A stretch of DNA of 64,000 nt from Acidimicrobiia bacterium (GCA_036271555.1 DATBAK010000087.1:1-64000); one strand, 5' to 3'; shown: positions 29,168 through 38,481, counted from the stretch's first letter. Translations and numbers: made by a program. The notes: generated by a model from the sequence alone, not told the origin.

Positions 29168-29196
29168 TTGACAAGTGCACGTCCGCGCAAGACGCT
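29168..29196 (+). promoter_or_regulatory. Possible promoter of the repeat/IPT protein gene
   Basis: TTGACA at 29168-29173 is a perfect sigma-A -35 hexamer, rare in this DNA. With a 17-bp spacer the -10 position reads GACGCT, a poor match. It is 43 bp upstream of the start codon. Confidence 0.3.
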
Positions 29197-29238
29197 TCGT
29201 CGTTTCTCCGACACGGTGGGCTCCAGCAAGGACGGACG

Positions 29239-31449
29239 ATGAGCACACGGACGCGTCGATCGGGTCGGCTGATGTTCTGGACGACACTCGCGAGCCTCAG
29301 CACCATCGCGGTGGTGATCGCGCCGGTCGCCGCGGCGAGCGCCGCCGCGAGCTCCGCGGTCTCTGCTCTGACGGTCACGATCTCGCACCCGAGCGCCGCG
29401 GCCGGCGCGCTCACGACGTACGCGGTGCACTTGAAGACGTCGGCGTCCGGCGGCCTGTCGGGCGACGCGGGCGACACCATCACGGTGACGTTGCCCGCCG
29501 GCACGTCGCTCACCGGCTTCCACGGCGGCGCGCTCCTCGACGGTACGACACAACTCGGGGGCTGCCTCGTCGACGCTCCGACGGTCGTCAGCTGTTACGT
29601 CTACAGCGGTTCGAACGTGCCCGGGGGCGACAGCATCACCCTGGATATGAACGGCGTCACGAATCCGACCGCGCCCAAGACGACGTACAAGCTCACCGTC
29701 AGCACCACGTCCGACACGACGAAGGTCACGTCGCCCGCGTACACCGTCGTCGCCGCACACGCCCTGTCGAATCTCACGGCCACGAACGCGGCGCCGACGA
29801 CCGCGGCCGGCGCGCTCACGACCTACCGCGCCACGTTCAAGACTTCGGCGACGGGCGGGATGGCCGGCGACACGGGCAGCATCATCGCGATCACGCTGCC
29901 GCCCGGCACCACGGTCGCCGCGTTCCACGGCGGCGCGATTCTCGACGGCGCGACGCAGGTCGGCGGATGCCTCGTTCCCGACACCACGAAGCCCGTCGTC
30001 GACTGCTACGTCTACAGCGGCGCGACGACCGCCGCGGGCGACACCCTCACGACCGTCCTCAACGGCATCACCAATCCGACCGCACCCAAGACGACGTACA
30101 AGCTCACGGTCAGTACCACGTCGGACCCGACGACGATCACGTCACCGAGCTACAGCGTGGTCGCGGCGCACGACCTCGCGAACCTCACGGTCGCGATCGC
30201 AGCGCCGTCGTCGTCGGCGAAGGCGCTCACGACGTACGCGGTCGCGTTCAAGGCGTCGGCGACGGGCGGGATGGCCGGCGACACCGGCAGCCTCATCAAC
30301 ATCACCCTGCCGTCGGGCACGTCGATCGCCGACTTCCTCGACGGCGCCGTGATCGACGGCGCGACGCAGGTCGGCGGCTGCCTCGTTCCCGACACCACGA
30401 AGCCCGTCGTCCAGTGCTACATCTACGCCGGCGCGACGACCGCGGCCGGCGACTCGATCACGGCCGACCTCAACGGCGTGACCAACCCGACGACCGCGAA
30501 GGCGTACAAGCTCACGGTCAGCACGACATCCGACGACACAGCGATCACGTCGCCGAGCTACACGGTCACCGCGATCTCGGGCATCACGACCGCGAGCGTC
30601 GCCCCGAGCTCGACGGTGACGAAGGCCTCGAACGTCACGTACGTCGAGTCGTTCAAGGCGACGACCGGGCTCGCCGGCACGACGGGCAGCACCGTGACGG
30701 TCGCGCTCCCGGCGGGCACGGGCGTGACCGGTTTGGCGCCGGCCAGCGGGATCTTTCACGGCTCCACACAGACCGGCGGCTGCCAGGTCGACCACGCGAC
30801 GGTCGTGGTGTGCGAGGTGTACAGCGGCACGACCGTCGCCGCGGGCGCGACGGTCACCGTCAAGCTCGTCGGGCTGAAGAACCCGGCGACGAGCGGCCCC
30901 TACACCGCGAAGCTCTCGACCAGCTCCGACACGATCGTCCGGTCGATCACGTACTGCATCGTCGCCGCGGGCGTGCCGTGCATCGCGAACGTCAAGCCCG
31001 CGAGCGGCGCGGTCGGAGCCGCGGTCACGATCACGGGATTGAACCTCGCGCACGCGACCGCGGTGAAGTTCCACGGCGTCGCCGCGACGATCACGACCGA
31101 TTCGGCCACGACGATCACGACGAAGGTGCCCGCGGGCGCGAGCACGGGGACGATCACGGTCACCACCGCGGGCGGTGTCGCGACGAGCCCGACCGCCTTC
31201 ACGGTGATCCCGCCGCCGAGCATCACGAGCTTCGCTCCGCATTCGGGCCGCGTCGGCACTCCGGTGACGATCTCCGGACACGACCTCGAGAACGCGTCGA
31301 GCGTCACGTTCAACGGTGTCACCGCGTTGATACAGACCGACTCGGCCACGACGATCACGACGAAGGTGCCCGCGGGCGCGACGACCGGGAAGATCAGTGT
31401 CCGCACGCCCGGCGGAACGGCGACGACCGCCAAGTTCACGGTGACTTGA
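29239..31449 (+). CDS. Secreted repeat protein with two C-terminal IPT/TIG domains
   Basis: A 736-residue exported protein with an alanine-rich signal (about 1-40). Four beta-rich repeats of about 130-137 residues follow (about 43-172, 178-307, 314-441, 447-575). The first three are highly alike, with GALTTY, TGGMAGDTG, LPAGT, GATQVGGCLVPDTTKPVV, CYVYSGA, and TYKLTVSTTSD. Two IPT/TIG immunoglobulin-like domains (579-656 and 659-736) end the chain, sharing DSATTITTKVPAGA. Each long repeat has two cysteines that could form a disulphide. An AAGGA ribosome-binding site precedes ATG 29239. Probably a surface or secreted adhesive or structural protein; there is no sorting motif. Confidence 0.85.
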   Translation: MSTRTRRSGRLMFWTTLASLSTIAVVIAPVAAASAAASSAVSALTVTISHPSAAAGALTTYAVHLKTSASGGLSGDAGDTITVTLPAGTSLTGFHGGALLDGTTQLGGCLVDAPTVVSCYVYSGSNVPGGDSITLDMNGVTNPTAPKTTYKLTVSTTSDTTKVTSPAYTVVAAHALSNLTATNAAPTTAAGALTTYRATFKTSATGGMAGDTGSIIAITLPPGTTVAAFHGGAILDGATQVGGCLVPDTTKPVVDCYVYSGATTAAGDTLTTVLNGITNPTAPKTTYKLTVSTTSDPTTITSPSYSVVAAHDLANLTVAIAAPSSSAKALTTYAVAFKASATGGMAGDTGSLINITLPSGTSIADFLDGAVIDGATQVGGCLVPDTTKPVVQCYIYAGATTAAGDSITADLNGVTNPTTAKAYKLTVSTTSDDTAITSPSYTVTAISGITTASVAPSSTVTKASNVTYVESFKATTGLAGTTGSTVTVALPAGTGVTGLAPASGIFHGSTQTGGCQVDHATVVVCEVYSGTTVAAGATVTVKLVGLKNPATSGPYTAKLSTSSDTIVRSITYCIVAAGVPCIANVKPASGAVGAAVTITGLNLAHATAVKFHGVAATITTDSATTITTKVPAGASTGTITVTTAGGVATSPTAFTVIPPPSITSFAPHSGRVGTPVTISGHDLENASSVTFNGVTALIQTDSATTITTKVPAGATTGKISVRTPGGTATTAKFTVT

Positions 31450-31522
31450 CGGGGTTTCCAAGATCTCGCGCGCACACCGACGGCGGCGGAGACACGAGCA
31501 CCGCGGGTTACGCTGCCCTGCC

Positions 31523-31593
31523 GCGGGTGTAGCTCAATGGCAGAGCCCCAGCCTTCCAAGCTGGTCATGCGGGTTCGATTCCCGTCACCCGCT
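31523..31593 (+). tRNA. tRNA-Gly (anticodon TCC)
   Basis: Acceptor GCGGGTG pairs with CACCCGC; D arm AGCTCAATGGCAGAGC; anticodon stem CCAGC/GCTGG with loop CTTCCAA giving TCC; T arm GCGGGTTCGATTCCCGT. Discriminator T at 31593; CCA is not encoded. Confidence 0.95.
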
Positions 31594-31950
31594 CTTGCGA
31601 TAGTGCCCGGTTTCATTGATATTTTCGAAGCGGGCATTCAGCGGACGGTTGGCCATCCCGCGCCAACCCGGCCAAGTTTCGCGAGAGTGCTGAAGGGTCT
31701 CTGACGCGCGACGGCCCCGCGAAGGACTGAAGCCGAGGTCGGGCTTCGGGTCGGAACGCCCGCGCCGTAGTTCCAGATCACAGGCTCGCGCGGCAGGTTC
31801 ATCGAGCAGACGGCCGACCCGACGTCGGGTACGCAACCGTGACGCAGAACTGCGCGAACGCGTGATGAAACGGTCGGTGGCCCGGCGCATTCTTGGTCAC
31901 AGGTCTCGGATAGTCCGAGGACAACCTCGAATCGGATGTTGAGGTCGACC
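31594..31950. other. Gene-poor stretch after tRNA-Gly
   Basis: About 350 bp without a supported gene. The first 50 bases are noticeably AT-richer (ATTGATATTTTCGAAG) than the surroundings. A tRNA 3' end followed by such DNA is a classic integration spot, but I find no integrase and no second copy of the tRNA end in the window. Confidence 0.5.
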
Positions 31951-32199
31951 ATGCGTGTCTTCCTGTTTGTCGTCGTCACGGTGGCCGCCGTGCGCGCGGC
32001 TCTCACTGTGGCACGCGCCATTTCAGGCGCCCGTCTCAACCACGCGCTCCGCGCTCTGGCCCCGACGGCGGAGGATGTCGCAGCAGTCATGTCGGAGACT
32101 CGTGCCGACGCTCCGCCGATGACATATGCCGCCGCGGGGAGGTCATGGGAGCCGAAACCATCACCCGGCGGTTCGAGGATCCTTCCGACGACAGCGTGA
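31951..32199 (+). CDS. Possible small membrane protein
   Basis: An 82-residue frame from ATG 31951, with GAGG nine bases upstream. An N-terminal hydrophobic segment (FLFVVVTVAAVRAALTV) is followed by a soluble tail. No family recognised; it may be chance. Confidence 0.4.
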   Translation: MRVFLFVVVTVAAVRAALTVARAISGARLNHALRALAPTAEDVAAVMSETRADAPPMTYAAAGRSWEPKPSPGGSRILPTTA

Positions 32200-32327
32200 C
32201 CGCCGGCAGAGCGAACGCCACATCACACGTCGCCACTCGCGGTCGGAAGAGTCACAGGCCGCGCTCAGAGTCCTCACATCCCTGGGGCTCACAGTCTCAG
32301 AGTTGCACGAGTAGGAAGAAATCCACC

Positions 32328-33089
32328 ATGAACGATCTCGAACGGACCAGTTCTCACGAGGCGGTCGCCACGCCTCGGCCGCGGCGACCGTTGTCGAACC
32401 CAAGGCGCGGATGGATCGCCGCTGCGTCGATGTGTGCCGTGGTCGCGCTGCTCGCCGGTTGCGCCACGTCCTCTTCGGCGAATGCAACGGCTCCCTCGAC
32501 AACCGCGACGTCGTCCGCGACCCCGGCGGGTGGCCGGGCATCCAACGCTCGGTCTGGACCGGCCGCCGGCGGAGCATCCGGCACCGTCGACACCGTGACC
32601 GCGTCGGGCTTCACCATGACGACATCCGCCGGTCAGAAGGTCACGGTGAACGAGGCATCCCAGACGACATATCAGAACGGGACGACTTCAACGGCGGCGG
32701 ACGCCGTTGCGACGGGCGAAAGCGTCGTTGTGCTCGGGACGACCAGCGGAACAACCATTGCGGCGACACAGGTCGCCGTCGAACCGACGAACGGTGGTGG
32801 AGCGGCCGCTTCCACTTCGGCAGGGGTCATCCCGTTCCAGCGCGGCGCGACGACCACGTCAAAGCAGGTCGGTCGGATCCCCGCGGGTTACACCGAGGGG
32901 TCGGGGACGATCGTCAGCGGAACCACAGCGAACAAGGCGACGGAAGCCGCCCTGTCCGCCTACCCCGGTGGCGTCGTCGACCGGGTTGTGAAGCTGAGCA
33001 ACGGCGAGTACGAGGTGCACTACATCGGCGTCAACTGGCCGCACCACATCTTCGTCGACCAAGACTTCAACGTCGTCGGCGCCAATTAG
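32328..33089 (+). CDS. Lipoprotein with DUF5666-like domain
   Basis: A 253-residue predicted lipoprotein. A long basic N-region precedes the hydrophobic core and lipobox ALLAGC (C45), then a Ser/Thr/Ala-rich linker. Residues about 85-155 (GTVDTVTASGFTMTTSAGQ, VTVNEASQTTY, GESVVVLGTTSG) resemble DUF5666. The C-terminus (ATEAALSAYPGGVVDRVVKL, YEVHYIGVNWPHHIFVDQDF) resembles a PepSY-type fold. AGGAAG lies 10 bases before ATG 32328. Function unknown; extracytoplasmic. Confidence 0.8.
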   Translation: MNDLERTSSHEAVATPRPRRPLSNPRRGWIAAASMCAVVALLAGCATSSSANATAPSTTATSSATPAGGRASNARSGPAAGGASGTVDTVTASGFTMTTSAGQKVTVNEASQTTYQNGTTSTAADAVATGESVVVLGTTSGTTIAATQVAVEPTNGGGAAASTSAGVIPFQRGATTTSKQVGRIPAGYTEGSGTIVSGTTANKATEAALSAYPGGVVDRVVKLSNGEYEVHYIGVNWPHHIFVDQDFNVVGAN

Positions 33090-33254
33090 CCGTGACAAGG
33101 CGGGACGTTGGCCCTGGCGTCATGGTGTTGGGTGATCCTCCGACGGATCGAGCCTGCGACGAGGCAAGGAACGGGCCTTGCGGCTCCTGCACTTCTCGAT
33201 GACAGCGACCTGTTGCACCACGACCGCACGTGAGCGCCGCTGGGCCCGCGGTGA

Positions 33255-33989
33255 TCAGAGGGCTGCGCCGGTGTGTGACTCCGAGGGCTGAGACTCCGGC
33301 GCTCGCGGTTCGGACCACAACGCGTAACCCAGCCACGCGAGAGCCAATCCCACCGGTATCGCGATTTTCGGTTGAGACGCGCGAGGCAGCAACGCGGCCA
33401 CGGGCGACAACGCGGTCCCAACCGCGAGCAGCGCGCCTCCCCAGCGAGGGAGGATGCCGGCGCGGAACGTCGCGATACCGAACAGCAGGCCGCCGACGAT
33501 GTAGACGGGTCCCGACAGCGTCCACAATGTCGGCAGGGCGGCGAGGTTGATCTTGCTCCCGCCACCGTTGAACATTGCCATCCAGCTCTGCACGAACGCC
33601 GGCTGCGTGGTCGCGACACGGGGCAGGATGAAGGCTTCGACGAAGCTGAAGCCCATGATGATCATGAGCCAGAGGTTCAACGCGACGTAGCCGACGAGAC
33701 CGAGCCCGCCCGTTCGTTCGGCTTGCCGGGCGTAGAGACCCGCCAGGCCGAGTACTCCGAAGAAGCACATGGCGCAGGCGAGAACGTGCACGACCGCCCA
33801 ACGGGTACTGGTGACGGCCGCGACGACGTTCGGCGGATGGAAGATCCCGACCAGCACGTAGCAGACTCCGGCGAGCAGGGCCGACACGCCTGCCCAGCGG
33901 ATGAGATCGACACGGGCGATCTTGATCTCTCGACCGACCGTCGCCTGTGACTTGCCCGTCGGGCTCTGCTTCTCGAACGACAACGTCAT
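33255..33989 (-). CDS. Multi-pass membrane protein
   Basis: A 244-residue protein with about six hydrophobic segments: WAGVSALLAGVCYVLVGIF, VVHVLACAMCFFGVLGLAGLY, LGLVGYVALNLWLMIIMGFSF, LWTLSGPVYIVGGLLFGIA, WGGALLAVGTALSPVAALL and IPVGLALAWLGYALW. It resembles DUF4386-type proteins, but I cannot assign it. The ATG at 33989 follows a GAGGAGC-like ribosome-binding site. Confidence 0.7.
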   Translation of the reverse strand: MTLSFEKQSPTGKSQATVGREIKIARVDLIRWAGVSALLAGVCYVLVGIFHPPNVVAAVTSTRWAVVHVLACAMCFFGVLGLAGLYARQAERTGGLGLVGYVALNLWLMIIMGFSFVEAFILPRVATTQPAFVQSWMAMFNGGGSKINLAALPTLWTLSGPVYIVGGLLFGIATFRAGILPRWGGALLAVGTALSPVAALLPRASQPKIAIPVGLALAWLGYALWSEPRAPESQPSESHTGAAL

Positions 33990-34357
33990 GCTCGCTCCTC
34001 TACATCGCGTACATCGCGGTCGACGGCGGGCTCGGCGCGCGCATGCGGCGTCGCAGTGCCGACGCGATCGGGATCACCACGACGACGGTGATCAGAGACG
34101 GAGGCCGGCGTTCTCCGCGAGGACGCGCGCCGCCGGCGCCCTCCGAGAACCCCCACCGTGGCTCCTCACGTCGAGACGACTGAGAGCCACATCCCCGCTC
34201 GACCGGGACGGTGTCCGAGCGCACAACGTGCGATCGTCTGCGACGGTACCGGAGGTTCACTCCCACCACCAGGAGCTCGCGCGCGCGAGCCGGTCGTTCG
34301 TCGGCAGCGGGGCGTGACCGCATGATGTCGTAGCGACGCGGGCAGAGCAGGCAAGCT
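33990..34357. other. Intergenic stretch without a supported gene
   Basis: About 370 bp between a leftward membrane-protein gene and a rightward GNAT gene. Frames are arginine-rich and show no protein-like pattern. It should hold two divergent promoters, but I recognise no hexamers or operators. Confidence 0.4.
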
Positions 34358-34828
34358 GTGCTCTCCATGTCGTCGAATGCTTTCGTCCCACCGGAGTTCG
34401 CGGTTCCGACCGAGGCGCACTTCGGTGATCATCTCCATCTGGTTCCGCTCGGCCCGCAACACAACGACGCCGACTACGCGGCGTGGACATCGAGCATCGA
34501 CCACATCCGGGCCACGCCGGGATTCCGCAAGGGCTCGTGGCCGCGTCCGATGTCACCCTCGGAGAATCTGGGAGATCTCGAGCGGCACGCCGACGATTTC
34601 CGACTTCGTCGAGGCTTCACCTACACCGTCCTCGATGCCGACGACGCGGTGATCGGATGTCTCTACATCTATCCCTCGAAGGACGAACGCGTCGACGCCG
34701 CGGTGCAGTCATGGGTTCGTGCCGACCGAAGCGAGCTCGATCGACCGCTCTACGACGCGGTGAGCTCTTGGCTCCGCAGTGATTGGCCGTTCGACGTCGT
34801 CGCGTACCGCGAACGCACCGCGGAGTAG
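34358..34828 (+). CDS. GNAT-family N-acetyltransferase-like protein
   Basis: A 156-residue protein: HLHLVPLGPQHNDADYAAW, then DDFRLRRGFTYTVLDADDAVIGCLYIYPS, which is the GNAT beta4 region, and SWVRADRSELDRPLYDAVSSWL. The acetyl-CoA Q/RxxGxG loop is replaced by RADRSELD, so binding may be altered. The start is GTG 34358 or ATG 34367. Substrate unknown. Confidence 0.7.
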   Translation: MLSMSSNAFVPPEFAVPTEAHFGDHLHLVPLGPQHNDADYAAWTSSIDHIRATPGFRKGSWPRPMSPSENLGDLERHADDFRLRRGFTYTVLDADDAVIGCLYIYPSKDERVDAAVQSWVRADRSELDRPLYDAVSSWLRSDWPFDVVAYRERTAE

Positions 34829-34950
34829 TCCGCCGACGACCGGCGACGAGCACCGCGCGCACGACGGACGGTCTCTACAATCCCGCGGCAATCAGGCGTG
34901 TCGGTCGGGGCAGTGTCACGCGCCGCGCTTCGTCATTCATGGAGGAAGAC

Positions 34951-35601
34951 ATGCGCAAGCCAAGTGCCAAGGTGTTCGTCGTCGCGCTGGTGGGCGCCGC
35001 GGTGTTCGGGTCCTTCGTTGCGGGTCGGCTGAACCCCGCGGCCGCCGCTGCTCACGGAGCGTCGCGCGCCCTGTCGGTGACGCCCGGATGGGAGTGCGTG
35101 CCCTCGGCCGTGGGGCAACCCGTCCTCTCGGGCGGGACCGCAGCGACGCCGTCGTGCGGCGCCGGGTCGACGCCCGTGCTCGCGCCCACGTTCGTGTCTT
35201 CGGGCGTCGGTGGGAAGCCCACCGTGCAGTTCTCGGCGGTGAACGTGCAGATCCTCTCGGGGTCGGGTTCGACCGGCGGACCCGTCAACGGTGAGGGCAA
35301 TCTCATCGTGGGCTACGGCGAGAACCCGGGCGGGCGCCGGCAGACCGGTTCGAACAACCTGATCGTCGGTTCCGCCAACGGGTGGACGAGTTTCGGCACG
35401 ATTGTCGGCGGCTACTCCGATCAAACGACCGGTCCGTACGCGTCCGTGGTCGGAACCAAGAACACGGCCTCCGGGCATTCGAGCTTCGTTGCCGGACAGC
35501 AGAACAAAGCCTCGGGACGGTCGTCGTCGGTGCTCGGCGGTGACGGCAACGCCGCCACGGCGAACTGCCAGTCGATCCCCGCGGCGCCGGGAGTCTGCTG
35601 A
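34951..35601 (+). CDS. Exported protein with YadA-head-like repeats
   Basis: A 216-residue protein. An N-terminal anchor or signal (VFVVALVGAAVFGSFVAG) is followed by about 80 residues of linker and a C-terminal series of 14-residue repeats: PYASVVGTKNTASG, HSSFVAGQQNKASG, RSSSVLGGDGNAAT, with less regular copies before. This is the left-handed beta-roll pattern of trimeric autotransporter heads, here without a stalk or membrane anchor. The ATG at 34951 is preceded by GGAGGAAG; an ATG at 34939 is weaker. It converges on the HtrA gene (10 bp). Confidence 0.75.
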   Translation: MRKPSAKVFVVALVGAAVFGSFVAGRLNPAAAAAHGASRALSVTPGWECVPSAVGQPVLSGGTAATPSCGAGSTPVLAPTFVSSGVGGKPTVQFSAVNVQILSGSGSTGGPVNGEGNLIVGYGENPGGRRQTGSNNLIVGSANGWTSFGTIVGGYSDQTTGPYASVVGTKNTASGHSSFVAGQQNKASGRSSSVLGGDGNAATANCQSIPAAPGVC

Positions 35602-35611
35602 GCGAGCTCGA

Positions 35612-36943
35612 TCAGGCGACGCCGTCGGTGAGCGCGACCGTCGCGTGGTGGCTGACGCCGTTCGCGTCCTGCCACTGCACGGTGACGTGATCACCGACGT
35701 GCGTCGCGTCCATCGCGACGTTCAACGCGCTGACCGAACCGACATCCGTGCCGTTCAGCGCGGTGATCGTGTCGCCCGCGGTGATGCCGGCCTCCGCGGC
35801 AGCCGAACCCGACTCGACCTCGGCGACGTATGCGCCGCCGCCGTTTCCGGTCTGCACGCCGACGCCGAGAATTCCGTGCTCGCCGAGGTGGACGGTGGAG
35901 CTCGTGTTTCCGGCCTCGATCTCGTGCACGACCGAGAGCGCGCTCTCGATCGGGATCGCGTACGCCTCGCCGGACGTGCTGTACGACACCGTGCCGTTGC
36001 CGGCCCACGCAGCCGTGGTCATCGCCACGACGCGACCACTCGTGTCGGCCACCGCGCCGCCGGAGTCACCCGACACCGCGGGCGCGGACATCTCGATGAG
36101 ACCATTCAACGTCTCGGCGTCGTAGCCGGTCTCGTCGGACGCGGTGATCGTCCGGTTCGTCGCCGTGACCGCGCCCTCGACGACCGACGGCGTACCGCCC
36201 TGGCCGTACGCGTTCCCGATCACGACGATGCTCTGTCCGGTGCCGACATCGGAGGCGCCGCTCGTCGTGATCGTGGTGAGTCCCGACACGTCGGCGACCT
36301 TCAACAGTGCGACGTCGCGCGACGCGTCGTATCCGACCACCGTGGCCGAGTACGACTTGCCGGTGGTGACGAGCTGCACATGGACGCTCGTCGCGCCGGA
36401 GATGACGTGATAGTTCGTGAGGATCTCGCCGTCGGACGTGATGACCATGCCCGTCCCCAGCGCTTCGCCGTCGGCGAGCGTCGAGGTGACGTCGACGATC
36501 GCGGGGTCGACCTTCGACGCAACCTTCGCCGCGGCCGCCGATGCCGTGCTCGACGAACCCGAGCTCGAAGTGCTCGAGGACCCGGTTCCGGTCGCAGACC
36601 CGAACCCGCCGAAGTTGCCTCCGAACGATGAACCGCCGCCGTTCGTGTTGTTGAACGCGGGGACGGCAACCGACGACGAGCCACTCGCGCTCGTCGCGCT
36701 CGTCGGCTTGCGCCGGCCGACCAGATAGCCGGTACCCGACGCGACGAACACCAGGACTGCGACCACCGCGGCGAAGGCGCCGGACGCGCCGAGCGAGCGC
36801 GAGCGCGCCGTCGACGGGGGCGGCGCATCCGCGGTCGTGCCGTCGTTCGCGCTGACTTCGTCGGCGCTGGCTTCGTCGGCGCCGGCTTCGTTCGCACTGA
36901 CTTCGTTCACACTGGCTTCGTTCGGGGCTTCGTTCGAATCCAT
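35612..36943 (-). CDS. Membrane-anchored HtrA/DegP-type serine protease with PDZ domain
   Basis: A 443-residue predicted envelope protease. A cytoplasmic N-tail of acidic repeats (NEAS/NEVSANEAGADEAS, residues 4-35) leads to a transmembrane helix (about 54-76) and a Ser/Gly linker. The trypsin-like domain has the triad His179 (LTNYHV), Asp210 (SRDVALLK) and Ser294 (SGDSGGA), and a C-terminal PDZ domain (about 358-443, LGVGVQTGNGGGAYVAEV). The ATG at 36943 is preceded by AAAGGA. Its job is likely protein quality control or processing of exported proteins; the exported repeat protein next door could be a client (inference). Confidence 0.9.
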   Translation of the reverse strand: MDSNEAPNEASVNEVSANEAGADEASADEVSANDGTTADAPPPSTARSRSLGASGAFAAVVAVLVFVASGTGYLVGRRKPTSATSASGSSSVAVPAFNNTNGGGSSFGGNFGGFGSATGTGSSSTSSSGSSSTASAAAAKVASKVDPAIVDVTSTLADGEALGTGMVITSDGEILTNYHVISGATSVHVQLVTTGKSYSATVVGYDASRDVALLKVADVSGLTTITTSGASDVGTGQSIVVIGNAYGQGGTPSVVEGAVTATNRTITASDETGYDAETLNGLIEMSAPAVSGDSGGAVADTSGRVVAMTTAAWAGNGTVSYSTSGEAYAIPIESALSVVHEIEAGNTSSTVHLGEHGILGVGVQTGNGGGAYVAEVESGSAAAEAGITAGDTITALNGTDVGSVSALNVAMDATHVGDHVTVQWQDANGVSHHATVALTDGVA

Positions 36944-37144
36944 GAGGCTGTCCTTTCGATGTGCGGACAGCATCGCCACCGCACATCAGCGTCAGCCCCG
37001 AGGAAGTTGTGAACTGTGCGAGAGTCCGATCACCGCCGACCGTCACGGTCGCGGCGCGACCGAACTCGCGACGGCGACCGCGTCGAGAGTGCGCGCCCGC
37101 CCCTTCCGCGAACGAGGACGACGCGGGTCAGGACAACCCGTCGC

Positions 37145-38425
37145 CTACAGCGCGGCCGAGTCCATGTCGGCGGACATCCCCTTCTCGTCCCCCGCGACGT
37201 AGCCGCGCGCGAGACCCTGGCTCGGGTTCTCCGGCATGGTGCGCAGCGGCTCCGCGAGCTCGGCGACCGTCGGGCCGACTTCGGCGGCGAGTCCGACGAG
37301 CGCGTCGAGGTCGAAGTCGTAGAGCTCCGCCGCGTTCGTGGCGAGGATCTTGTGCTTCACGTCGGGGGCGAGCTGGTAGAAGCGTGAACGGATGGCCTCG
37401 CGCGAGTGCGGGAACGTGCCCTCGTCGTGCGGGTAGTCGCTGCCCCACATGAAGCGGTCCTGACCGACGAACTCCATCGCCCGCGCGTCGGCCATACCGG
37501 GCTGGCTCACACCCATCCAGCAGCTCTGGTGGAACGCCTCGGTACCGAGGAGCTGACCGGTGCGCTCTTCGTCGGTGTAGCGGATCTCACCGACGGAGCC
37601 ACCGCCGCGAATCGACTTCAGCATCGCGTCGAGGTGCGCGAGCAGCCCGGGCAACCACGCGCAGCCGTTCTCGGTCATCACGAACTTCAGGCGCGGGAAG
37701 CGGTCGAACACACCCGACAGCACGAGCTGCACGAACGGGCGCTGCGAGTAGAAGCCCGCTTCCATGATGTAGAGCAACATCGACACGGGGTACTTGCCGT
37801 AGTCGGGCACGCCGGTGCCGCCGTGCGCGTTGACCGGGATCTCGAGGTCTTCGAGCACCTTCCAGAGACGGTCGTACGCGGGGTCGTAGAGCGGCTTCAC
37901 CCACTTCACGTCGGGCGGGATCGCGGGCAGGAGGACGCCGCCGCGCAGACCGTTCTCCTTGATCCAGATCGCGTCCTCGATCGCGTCGTCGATGTCGTTG
38001 AGGAAGATCTGACCGACACCGGCGCGGCGCTCGGGAAACTCCGCGCACCAGGCCTTCAGCCACCGGTTGTGCGCGCGGATCCCTGCGAGGCGGTGGTCGT
38101 ACTCCTCCGGCGGAGGCGGCGGCGCGAACAGCACGAAGCTCGGGAAGAACGGCGGCACCGTGTTCGGGAACACGACTTCGCCGACGATCCCGTCGGCCTC
38201 CTGCTGGGAGTTGCGCATCTCGCTGTCCCAGTTGCGGAGCCGCCGGTTGTCGCCGGGGGCGAGGTCCTTGTACGGGTTCTTGTACTTGTTGCGCCAGGCG
38301 TCGAAGTCCTCGAGGTACGCGGAGTCGAGGTACTCGCGGTACGTGGCGTGCGAGGCACCCGCGTGGCAGTCCGACGAGATGATCGTGAAGTGGTCGTCGG
38401 GCGCGGTCGGCGCGGCGATCGTCAT
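37145..38425 (-). CDS. Amidohydrolase-2 family metal-dependent hydrolase
   Basis: A 426-residue PF04909-type enzyme, clearly a paralogue of the one at 18.6 kb. Shared landmarks are SSDCHAGAS, FPNTVPPFFPSF, AHNRWLKAWC, FLNDIDDAIED, VNAHGGTGVPDYGKYP, and WGSDYPHDEGTFP. The substrate is unknown. The ATG at 38425 has a GGAAGG-type ribosome-binding site and, upstream, tandem 12-bp repeats that may be regulatory. Confidence 0.88.
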   Translation of the reverse strand: MTIAAPTAPDDHFTIISSDCHAGASHATYREYLDSAYLEDFDAWRNKYKNPYKDLAPGDNRRLRNWDSEMRNSQQEADGIVGEVVFPNTVPPFFPSFVLFAPPPPPEEYDHRLAGIRAHNRWLKAWCAEFPERRAGVGQIFLNDIDDAIEDAIWIKENGLRGGVLLPAIPPDVKWVKPLYDPAYDRLWKVLEDLEIPVNAHGGTGVPDYGKYPVSMLLYIMEAGFYSQRPFVQLVLSGVFDRFPRLKFVMTENGCAWLPGLLAHLDAMLKSIRGGGSVGEIRYTDEERTGQLLGTEAFHQSCWMGVSQPGMADARAMEFVGQDRFMWGSDYPHDEGTFPHSREAIRSRFYQLAPDVKHKILATNAAELYDFDLDALVGLAAEVGPTVAELAEPLRTMPENPSQGLARGYVAGDEKGMSADMDSAAL

Positions 38426-38454
38426 GTGTCGAGACCTTCCGTCAAGTCTTCAAG

Positions 38455-38481
38455 TTCTCTTTCACGTTCTCTTTCACGTTC
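38455..38481 (-). repeat. Tandem 12-bp repeats upstream of an amidohydrolase
   Basis: On the minus strand, CGTGAAAGAGAA occurs twice head to tail (38478-38467 and 38466-38455), flanked by AA on the 5' side and a degenerate third copy (CTTGAAGACTTG) toward the gene. The array sits 30-55 bp before the start codon and is much AT-richer than its surroundings. It could be an operator or activator site. Confidence 0.6.

Noticed and set aside
34000-34368. Overlapping frames on both strands in the intergenic region
   Set aside because: Composition looks random and there is no ribosome-binding site or domain.
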